The notes below the pieces were generated by a model that had not been told where the DNA came from, did not search any database, and saw only the letters and a program-made list of their open reading frames with translations. From Candidatus Thioglobus sp. (GTDB lineage Bacteria; Pseudomonadota; Gammaproteobacteria; PS1; Pseudothioglobaceae), in the NCBI GenBank assembly GCA_008364125.1, contig VSKZ01000002.1, positions 1 to 39,832 on the forward strand: 39,832 bases of DNA. The letters run 5' to 3'. A program made the translations under genes and the position numbers. Below, one piece after another: positions 21,485 to 27,676 of the stretch; the stretch's first letter is position 1, and each line of letters opens with the position of its first letter.

Positions 21485-22588
21485 TTAAACTCGCATCGGC
21501 ATAACAACATATTGGTAAGTATCGTCATCAGCACTGCTTATTAAGCAAGATTGACTTTCGCCGTTTGGAATAACCATATTTATATTATCTGTTTGAATAT
21601 TTTCCAAAATAGAGATGAGATAATGAATGTTGAAAGTAATATCAATTTCTTTATCAAAGTTGTCAATATCTACTTTTGTTTTTGCTTGGCCTCGTTCAGA
21701 ATGAGTAAATATGTTGATTTGATTATCTTTGAAAGACAGCTTAACCCCTTTGGTGCGTTCTTCTACAAAAATTGAAGCTTGTTGTAGATTATCCAAAAAA
21801 TTTTGACGCTCAATAACCACGGTATTTTCACAATCTGTTGGGATTACTTGTGAATAATTAGGAAAATTACCATCAATTAGGCGGCTGATGATTGTCGTAT
21901 TATCGCTAACTAAATAAAAATAGTTGTCTGAAAGATGAATATCTACTTCTTTATTTTCATCTTTTTCCAAAATTTTAGTTAATTCCATTACCGCTTTTCT
22001 TGGCAAGATAACATTTTTTTTGTCTGTTAATTCATTAGTTTGTTTAATTTTACCAATTGCTAAACGATGCCCATCGGTTGCCACAACAGCAATATTGTCT
22101 TGTGTTGCTTCAAAATATAGCCCATTCAAATAAGCACGAATATCCTGATTGCCCATTGAAAAAGAGGTTTTTTTGATTAATTCGTTTAGAACAAGGCGAT
22201 TAATATGAATAATTTCGCTATCTTTAATTTTTGGTAATGAGGGAAAATCTTCGGCATCAAAGGTATTAAGTTCAAAAGAATTATTGTTAGTTTTAATATA
22301 GACTTTTGTTTTTTCAATAATAAATTCAATAGCTGTATCTTCTTTAAGTTTGCGTAAAATATCAATCAAATCTTTTGCATAAATCGTCCAACTAACATCT
22401 TTTTGAGGCTTGATTTTTGTTGTAGCTCTAAGCTCAATTTCCATATCTGTTGTTATCAGTGTGAGATTTTCGTCTTTAATTTGAATAAGCACATGTGAAA
22501 CAATAGGCAACGATTGTCTTTTTTCAACGACACCAATAACGGTTTGAAGTGGCTCTAATATTTCTTTAACGGTAAGTTGTATATTCAT
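21485..22588 (-). CDS. dnaN: DNA polymerase III beta sliding clamp
   Basis: DnaN forms the dimeric ring that tethers polymerase III to DNA. The 367-residue length is canonical, with three repeated clamp folds, an N-terminus close to that of E. coli (LQTVIGVVEKRQSLPI) and the terminal VMPMRV that contributes to the peptide-binding pocket. AAAGGA 7-12 bases before the ATG is a good ribosome binding site. The 211-base gap before it holds the candidate origin. Confidence 0.98.
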   Translation of the reverse strand: MNIQLTVKEILEPLQTVIGVVEKRQSLPIVSHVLIQIKDENLTLITTDMEIELRATTKIKPQKDVSWTIYAKDLIDILRKLKEDTAIEFIIEKTKVYIKTNNNSFELNTFDAEDFPSLPKIKDSEIIHINRLVLNELIKKTSFSMGNQDIRAYLNGLYFEATQDNIAVVATDGHRLAIGKIKQTNELTDKKNVILPRKAVMELTKILEKDENKEVDIHLSDNYFYLVSDNTTIISRLIDGNFPNYSQVIPTDCENTVVIERQNFLDNLQQASIFVEERTKGVKLSFKDNQINIFTHSERGQAKTKVDIDNFDKEIDITFNIHYLISILENIQTDNINMVIPNGESQSCLISSADDDTYQYVVMPMRV

Positions 22589-22806
22589 AAAAAATCCTTT
22601 AATTAAGTATTATTGTTATTATTAGTGGCATAACTTTTTGCTGAAAAGTCTTTATTTTCTTTAAAAAACAACAAATTAAACTGTTGATAACAATATCTTA
22701 TTTTATGTAAAAATAATAGACAATGTTAACAAATTTTAACTATTTGCTAACTTATAAACATTGTCCACAATGGATTGTAAAATGTCCTGTGGATAGTGTT
22801 TATAAG
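22589..22806. other. Candidate replication origin (oriC) between dnaA and dnaN
   Basis: The gap contains three near-consensus DnaA boxes, each one mismatch from TTATCCACA: TTGTCCACA (22761-22769), CTATCCACA on the minus strand (22788-22796) and TTATCAACA on the minus strand (22682-22690). The first two lie inside a 19-base inverted repeat (22751-22769 and 22788-22806, 17 of 19 matching) that overlaps the last bases of dnaA. Toward dnaN there is a very AT-rich stretch (about 22597-22680) that could be the unwinding element. No T-run follows the inverted repeat, so it is not a simple terminator. It may instead be, or also be, a dnaN promoter region under DnaA control. Confidence 0.55.
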
Positions 22807-24092
22807 TTGGTTAATTTTAGCTTTAATAATTCGTAATCATCCTTTGTTTCAGCCTGTATTTCCAACTTTTCTTTAATCTTTTTGATTGCGTGTAAAACTG
22901 TAGAATGGTCTCTATTGCCAAAATGTCTTCCAATTTTTGACAAGGATAAATTAGTCATTTCGTGAGCAATAAAAATAGCCATTTGCCGTGCAAAAACAAT
23001 ATTTTGCTTGCGGCTTTTTGAGCTTAAATCAGACACGGTAACGCCATAATGTTTGGCGTTTTCTTTTTGAATATCATTAATATCAACATTTCTGGCCTTG
23101 GGTTTTATCAAATCTCCAAGTGCTGAGTCCACAACCTCTTTGGTAACAACAATGTTTTTTAGGTTGGAGAAATCAATAAAAGCTTTGAGTTTGAGCAAAG
23201 CCCCCTCTAAATCACGCACATTTGAAGTAATATTGCCGGCAATATATAATGCTATGTCTTCGTTGAGGTTGACAGCGATGCACTCTGCTTTTCTTAGCAA
23301 AATAGCGGCCCTCATTTCTAATTCTGGCGGGGTTAGAGATAGATTTAACCCTTGCGCAAACCTTGTTTTTAAGCGCTCTTCCAGCGAGCGGATATTTACT
23401 GGTGGCTGGTCACAAGTGAGGATAATTTGTTTTTTGGTGGTGAACAGAAAGTTGAATATGTGAAAAAATTCTTCTTGGGATTTTTCCTTGCCGCCAATTA
23501 GGTGAATGTCATCCACCAGCAGTAAATCAGCAGATTGATAGTAAGTTTTTATGCCCTCAATGGTGTTGTGGCGCAGGCTGGCAGTAATATTTTTGACAAA
23601 ATCCATCACCGGCGCATAAATCACTCTGGTTTTTGGATTTTGCTCTTTTACTAAATGCCCTGCGGCCTGCATCAAATGTGTTTTTCCTAATCCAGATGCG
23701 CCGTAAATAATGCAAGGATTATAAGGCGATTTTTTCAAGTTTTCCGAAATTTGTCGAATAGCTCCATACGCAATTTGGTTGGCGTTGCCCATCACTAAAT
23801 TGTCAAAAGTGTATTCTGCAAACAGTGGAGTTGAGTGCTTAGTGTTTTTTTTTGGCTGTTGGCTTGCGGCGCCGATTCTGATTTTTAAGTCTTTGTCGTA
23901 TTCTGCTACCGCACTTTTAATTTTTTGTTTGAGGTTTTTTTTAAGGTATTCCACCGCTGAGGCGTTGGGCGCTGTTATGGTTAAAACCCCGTCTTTTTCC
24001 ACTGCTTTTATCGGCCGAATCCAGACGCTAAACTGCCCAACCGGGACGGTGTCTTTCAGAGTTTCAAGGCTTTTTTTCCAAGTTGTGGGCAT
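22800..24092 (-). CDS. dnaA: Chromosomal replication initiator DnaA
   Basis: DnaA binds origin boxes, melts DNA and recruits helicase. The 430-residue protein has domain I (1-70), a short linker, the AAA+ domain with GASGLGKT (131-138) and LLLVDDIH (190-197), and the DNA-binding domain with the signature RDHSTVLHA (394-402), which predicts recognition of standard DnaA boxes. It is shorter than the E. coli 467 because of the linker. No rpmH is upstream; instead a yqhA-like gene is divergent. Confidence 0.98.
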   Translation of the reverse strand: MPTTWKKSLETLKDTVPVGQFSVWIRPIKAVEKDGVLTITAPNASAVEYLKKNLKQKIKSAVAEYDKDLKIRIGAASQQPKKNTKHSTPLFAEYTFDNLVMGNANQIAYGAIRQISENLKKSPYNPCIIYGASGLGKTHLMQAAGHLVKEQNPKTRVIYAPVMDFVKNITASLRHNTIEGIKTYYQSADLLLVDDIHLIGGKEKSQEEFFHIFNFLFTTKKQIILTCDQPPVNIRSLEERLKTRFAQGLNLSLTPPELEMRAAILLRKAECIAVNLNEDIALYIAGNITSNVRDLEGALLKLKAFIDFSNLKNIVVTKEVVDSALGDLIKPKARNVDINDIQKENAKHYGVTVSDLSSKSRKQNIVFARQMAIFIAHEMTNLSLSKIGRHFGNRDHSTVLHAIKKIKEKLEIQAETKDDYELLKLKLTNL

Positions 24093-24146
24093 AGGTTATT
24101 GGTTTTGCAAAACGAGATTTATAAAGCTCGTATTTTAGTCGCTTAG

Positions 24147-24174
24147 TTGCAATTAAAATGAATAATGATATACT
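24147..24174 (+). promoter_or_regulatory. Promoter of the yqhA-like gene
   Basis: TTGCAA (24147-24152), a 16-base spacer and TATACT (24169-24174) with a TG one base upstream (extended -10). The predicted start near 24181 leaves a leader of about 26 bases that holds GGGAG, the ribosome binding site for the ATG at 24207. Confidence 0.65.
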
Positions 24175-24206
24175 AAATTTTTAATTTTTAAATGGGAGTC
24201 TGCAAA

Positions 24207-24725
24207 ATGAATATATTTGAAAAATATTTTGAAAAGATGTTGTGGGGCTCGCGCTTAATGGTGCTTGCTGCCGTTGTTTCTTCGTTGCTATTGTCGTTGC
24301 TTTTGTTTGTTGTTACTGCCGTAGATGTCGGCGAATTACTGTCACATATTGGCGACTATTTAGTCGCAACAACCGATGTCAGAAAGGCACTTAAAATTGA
24401 AATGGTAGCGCACACAGTTGGTGCTATTGATGGCTTTTTGTTAGCAACTATTTTGCTGATATTTTCGCTTGGACTATACGAATTATTTATCAGCGATATT
24501 GACGAAGCAAAAGGCAGTGATAAGTCTTCAAAGGTGTTGGTTATCAATTCATTAGACGATTTGAAATCAAAATTAGCCAAAGTTATTTTGATGATTTTAG
24601 TGGTTACTTTTTTTGAGGTTTCCTTATCTATGAATTTTAATCAGCCGCTGGATTTGATCTATTTTTCCTTTGGTATTTTAATGGTTTCTTTGGCGCTTTA
24701 TTTCAGCGCAAAATCATCGCATTGA
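24207..24725 (+). CDS. YqhA/UPF0114 family inner-membrane protein
   Basis: A 172-residue membrane protein of the YqhA/UPF0114 family, function unknown. The N-terminal FEKMLWGSR leads into a first membrane helix; a second carries AIDGFLLATILLIFSLGLYELFI, and two more lie at the C-terminus. The conserved NSLDDLKSKLAKVILMILVVTFFE is the family hallmark. Of two in-frame ATGs, 24192 and 24207, I choose the second because GGGAG (24194-24198) is 8 bases before it and the first ATG overlaps that site. It is divergent from dnaA and followed by tpiA. Confidence 0.85.
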   Translation: MNIFEKYFEKMLWGSRLMVLAAVVSSLLLSLLLFVVTAVDVGELLSHIGDYLVATTDVRKALKIEMVAHTVGAIDGFLLATILLIFSLGLYELFISDIDEAKGSDKSSKVLVINSLDDLKSKLAKVILMILVVTFFEVSLSMNFNQPLDLIYFSFGILMVSLALYFSAKSSH

Positions 24726-24782
24726 TTGATTTTTAGCGTTAGGTAGAGTAACATTGCCGTTTTTTACGAAAACAACTTATTT

Positions 24783-25529
24783 ATGCGACCAATAATCGTA
24801 GCCGGCAACTGGAAAATGAACGCCTCAAAAGAGGCTGTGAATACTTTGGTGCTCGGCATTCTTGAAGACTTGCCTGATATTGATTCACAGGTTATCGTCT
24901 GCGCGCCATTCCCTTATTTGTCCCAAGTTGAAGCATTGACAGCGCACTCACAGCTAAAATTGGGCGCACAGGATTTGAATCCCAACACTTCTGGTGCTTT
25001 TACTGGCGAAATCAGCGCCGATATGCTCAAAGATTTTGGCGTGGAATATGTAATTCTCGGTCATTCTGAGCGCAGAAGTCTATACTTTGAAACTGATGAA
25101 ATCGTTGCCACCAAAGTGCAAACGGCGATAGACAATGGGCTAACGCCGCTATTATGTATTGGCGAGTTGTTGGCAGAAAGAGAAGCCGGCAACACCGAGG
25201 AAGTGCTTGCCCAGCAGCTTAATGCCGTGATTGACAAGGTCGGCATCGAGGCATTTAAAAACATCATCATTGCCTATGAGCCAGTTTGGGCAATCGGCAC
25301 CGGCGTTACCGCAACCCCAGCGCAAGCGCAAGCTACACACGCATTTATTCGCAAACTATTAGCACAAAGCGATGCAAATATCGCCCAATTAACCCCTATT
25401 CTTTACGGTGGCAGCATGAACCCGCTCAACGCAGCAGAGCTGATAGCTTGCGCAGACATTGACGGCGGGCTAATCGGCGGCGCATCGCTAAAAGCAGAGG
25501 ATTTTTTACACATTTGTAAGGCGAGGTAA
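24783..25529 (+). CDS. tpiA: Triosephosphate isomerase
   Basis: Interconverts dihydroxyacetone phosphate and glyceraldehyde-3-phosphate, serving glycolysis, gluconeogenesis and Calvin-cycle regeneration. The 248-residue TIM barrel has the catalytic residues K11 (GNWKMN), H94 (GHSERR) and E166 (AYEPVWAIGTG), and the phosphate-binding GGSM and GGASL loops. secG starts two bases later, a widely conserved pair. Confidence 0.98.
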   Translation: MRPIIVAGNWKMNASKEAVNTLVLGILEDLPDIDSQVIVCAPFPYLSQVEALTAHSQLKLGAQDLNPNTSGAFTGEISADMLKDFGVEYVILGHSERRSLYFETDEIVATKVQTAIDNGLTPLLCIGELLAEREAGNTEEVLAQQLNAVIDKVGIEAFKNIIIAYEPVWAIGTGVTATPAQAQATHAFIRKLLAQSDANIAQLTPILYGGSMNPLNAAELIACADIDGGLIGGASLKAEDFLHICKAR

Positions 25530-25531
25530 TT

Positions 25532-25900
25532 ATGTCATTTCAACTTATTTTAATTATTCACATATTGCTGGCGCTGGCACTAATCGCGCTAATTTTAATG
25601 CAACACGGCAAAGGTGCTGATGCTGGCGCTGCCTTCGGTGCTGGCGCATCGGGCTCGGTATTTGGTTCGCGTGGCGCTAATTCATTCGTCTATAAACTGA
25701 CTGCTAGCGTTGCTGTCGGCTTCTTTTTGACCAGTCTGACCTTGGCTTATCTTGCCACCAATGAAAATACTGGCGCATCGGGTGAAACTAAAAGTATTGT
25801 GGAAGAGATTTTTTCAGATGTTCCAGCGGTGGACGGAGCGCCGGCAGCACCAGCAGATGTGCCGGCAGTTGACACAAAAACAAACAATATTCCCAAATAA
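25532..25900 (+). CDS. secG: Preprotein translocase subunit SecG
   Basis: SecG is the small, non-essential subunit of the SecYEG channel and assists SecA cycling. The 122-residue protein has two membrane helices (about 5-22 and 54-74) around the conserved loop MQHGKGADAGAAFGAG.S.SVFGSRG. The tail is rich in Ala, Pro, Val and Asp, with a short repeat of PADVPAVD type. It lies between tpiA and tRNA-Leu, the common gammaproteobacterial order. Confidence 0.95.
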   Translation: MSFQLILIIHILLALALIALILMQHGKGADAGAAFGAGASGSVFGSRGANSFVYKLTASVAVGFFLTSLTLAYLATNENTGASGETKSIVEEIFSDVPAVDGAPAAPADVPAVDTKTNNIPK

Positions 25901-25915
25901 GTTATTTAGTTATTT

Positions 25916-26001
25916 GCCGATGTGGTGAAATTGGTAGACACGCTACCTTGAGGGGGTAGTGGGCTATGCTCGTGCCAGTTCGACTCTGGCCATCGGCACC
26001 A
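25916..26001 (+). tRNA. tRNA-Leu(GAG), CCA encoded
   Basis: The acceptor stem GCCGATG/CATCGGC closes the molecule, the anticodon stem CTACC/GGTAG holds the loop TTGAGGG with anticodon GAG (25950-25952), and a long variable arm identifies a class II tRNA. The T-arm GCCAG-TTCGACT-CTGGC is intact, and discriminator A plus CCA (25998-26001) are encoded. It reads CUC and CUU codons. Its place 15 bases after secG matches E. coli leuU, so co-transcription with secG is likely. Confidence 0.97.
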
Positions 26002-26101
26002 TTTTTTGCCTTCTGCGGCGTTGAATTTTAAAAATACTTAGTTGCGTAGGAGAGCTACGCGCCTGCGTATTTTTAAAATCCGCCTTGCAGGAGACAAAAA
26101 T
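26001..26101. repeat. 100-bp imperfect palindrome abutting the tRNA 3' end
   Basis: Arms of about 36 bases (26001-26037 and 26067-26101) pair with a few small gaps. The inner 13 bases (26025-26037 and 26067-26079) are perfect. Between them is a separate hairpin, GCGTAG (26044-26049), a 5-base loop and CTACGC (26055-26060). The left arm begins at the last base of the tRNA CCA with a T6 run that could end the tRNA transcript. The overall form resembles a miniature inverted-repeat element, but no second copy is visible in this window. Confidence 0.8.
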
Positions 26102-26113
26102 ATTTGCAAAAAT

Positions 26114-26533
26114 TTAGATTGAAATTAGCTCAACGGACAGTTTGTGAGACTTTTCTATCATTTCTAAAAACTTTGGGTCTATCCTTTTTTTAAGCGATTC
26201 TATTCCTCCATCCTCAGAAATAAACACTAGTTTTTGTAGTTGGTTTTCCTCGTGATTTATATTATAGGTAAGCGCCTTTACAAGATCTTTGAAGAATTCG
26301 TGGTGGGCGTTTTTCCCAGATACCTTGAGCTCGTATGCTGTGCGGTTTGTGCGGTCAACAATATCTATTTTCTCGTTGTTGCTGGGCGATACCTTAACCT
26401 CGCTTCGTATCGTTTTGTTACAAACTGCATCTTGCCATTCCTTGGTAATAGTTATTGCCGAGCGGGTATAAGCGGACACATTGCCATTGGTAATTCGGTG
26501 TTCTCTGTGTATTTCTCTTAGCTTGTCAATCAT
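26114..26533 (-). CDS. Small PD-(D/E)XK nuclease-like protein of unknown function
   Basis: A 139-residue protein I do not recognise as a named family. It shows the core pattern of PD-(D/E)XK nucleases: D57 in KIDIVD, then E68 and K70 in AYELKVS, with an upstream acidic E33 in a helix and a following helix rich in conserved-type polar residues (HHEFFKDLVKALTY). The FISEDGG strand near the end would complete the fold. No DNA-binding domain is apparent. The ATG overlaps the folA stop (ATGA), so it is probably translated from the folA message. It could be a remnant or orphan restriction-type endonuclease, a DNA-repair protein, or an inactive fold member. No methyltransferase is nearby. Confidence 0.6.
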   Translation of the reverse strand: MIDKLREIHREHRITNGNVSAYTRSAITITKEWQDAVCNKTIRSEVKVSPSNNEKIDIVDRTNRTAYELKVSGKNAHHEFFKDLVKALTYNINHEENQLQKLVFISEDGGIESLKKRIDPKFLEMIEKSHKLSVELISI

Positions 26534-27021
26534 AACTGTTTCCTATCCAAAACCACAAAATCGTATGCGCTATTGTTTTTTTCATCGGCTGCGTGGGATT
26601 CTCGGGAGGTTTCGATGAAGTCGGCGCGGTTGAATTTGGGGAAATAGGCGTCGCCTTTGAAGCTGCCTTTGACTTCGGTGATGTAGATACGGTGGGCGTT
26701 TTGGAGGGTTTGTTGGTAGAATGAAGCGCCGCCTATTATCATTATTTCAGCGTCATTTTTTGCCAGCGCTAATGCAGCGTCAATGTTGCTGGCTGTCTCA
26801 ATGCCGGGGGCTTGGAAATCTGGGTTACGGCTGATGACGATATTGCGGCGATTTGGCAACGGTTTGCCGATGGAATCGTAAGTTTTGCGCCCCATTAACA
26901 CGGTTTTACCGGAGGTGGTTTGTTTGAAATATTGCAAATCTGCGGGCAAATGCCACGGCAGGGCGTTGTTATTGCCGATGAGTTGGTTTTCGTCCATTGC
27001 CACAATAATTGATAATTTCAT
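26530..27021 (-). CDS. folA: Dihydrofolate reductase
   Basis: Reduces dihydrofolate to tetrahydrofolate with NADPH for thymidylate and purine synthesis. The ATG at 27021 gives 163 residues beginning MKLSIIVAMDENQLIG; the open frame continues far upstream through the antisense of maf and is rejected. The substrate-binding D28 lies in LPWHLPADL, followed by VLMGRKTYDSIG and the nucleotide-binding IIGGASFY. It shares a 55-base divergent region with maf and overlaps the nuclease-like gene by four bases. Confidence 0.96.
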   Translation of the reverse strand: MKLSIIVAMDENQLIGNNNALPWHLPADLQYFKQTTSGKTVLMGRKTYDSIGKPLPNRRNIVISRNPDFQAPGIETASNIDAALALAKNDAEIMIIGGASFYQQTLQNAHRIYITEVKGSFKGDAYFPKFNRADFIETSRESHAADEKNNSAYDFVVLDRKQL

Positions 27022-27040
27022 AGAAAAAGCTGTAAATAAA

Positions 27041-27068
27041 GTAAAATAAACCATTTTACAAATATACT
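27041..27068. promoter_or_regulatory. Divergent folA/maf promoter region with small palindrome
   Basis: GTAAAAT (27041-27047) and ATTTTAC (27053-27059) form a perfect 7-base inverted repeat with a 5-base spacer, in the only gap between the divergent folA and maf genes. TATACT (27063-27068) is a -10 candidate for maf that ends 8 bases before its GTG start. The palindrome could be an operator for either gene. Confidence 0.4.
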
Positions 27069-27076
27069 CATCGGTT

Positions 27077-27673
27077 GTGCCACTAATTCTTGCCTCTTCG
27101 TCGCCATTTAGAAAAATATTACTTAAGCGTCTTGGATTGGCGTTTGAGGTGGTTGTGCCGGATATTGATGAGAGCAGAAAACCCCTTGAAAGCCCAGAGC
27201 AACTGGCATTTCGACTGGCACAAGAAAAAGCATCTGAGGTGGCAAAAACCCATAGTGGGCTTATTATTGCCTCCGACCAAGTGGCAACGCTTGGCAACGC
27301 TGATGCGCCAGATGCTGTTGTTTTGAGCAAGCCGCACAATTTTGAAAACGCCACAAAACAGCTTGAACAAAGCTCTGGTAGGGCAGTTACTTTTTTAACA
27401 AGTTTGGCGCTTTTAAATACAAATACCCGCAAAATGCAGACAATTATCCACACGACAACGGTTTTTTTCAAACAGCTGAGTGCCGAAAAAATTGCAGATT
27501 ATTTGCAAAAAGACCAGCCTTATAATTGCGCTGGCAGCTTCAAATCCGAAACCGCGGCAGGCAAGAATCTTATTGAGCGGATAGAGGGCGATGATCCTGA
27601 TGCGCTGGTCGGTTTGCCGCTTATTCAACTGAGAAAAATGCTGACAACCAATGGCATCGCTCCCAAAAATTAA
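27077..27673 (+). CDS. Maf-family nucleotide pyrophosphatase, YceF type (m7GTP)
   Basis: Maf proteins hydrolyse non-canonical or modified nucleoside triphosphates. The 198-residue protein follows the YceF subgroup, which prefers 7-methyl-GTP: it opens with ILASSSPFRK.LL, has DIDES and IIASDQVA, and carries the subgroup hallmark CAGSFKSE and DPDALVGLPLI.L. The start is a GTG with no ribosome binding site. mfd begins 4 bases after its stop, so they are likely co-transcribed. Confidence 0.9.
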   Translation: MPLILASSSPFRKILLKRLGLAFEVVVPDIDESRKPLESPEQLAFRLAQEKASEVAKTHSGLIIASDQVATLGNADAPDAVVLSKPHNFENATKQLEQSSGRAVTFLTSLALLNTNTRKMQTIIHTTTVFFKQLSAEKIADYLQKDQPYNCAGSFKSETAAGKNLIERIEGDDPDALVGLPLIQLRKMLTTNGIAPKN

Positions 27674-27676
27674 CTG

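Noticed and set aside
24093-24191. Origin upstream of dnaA
   Set aside because: I found no DnaA-box-like sequences there; the gap is explained by divergent promoters.
26240-26521. Plus-strand open frame opposite the nuclease-like gene
   Set aside because: No ribosome binding site or recognisable motif, whereas the minus strand has an ATGA coupling to folA and an active-site pattern.
27022-27471. Long N-terminal extension of folA
   Set aside because: It is antisense to maf and would double the length of a standard dihydrofolate reductase.
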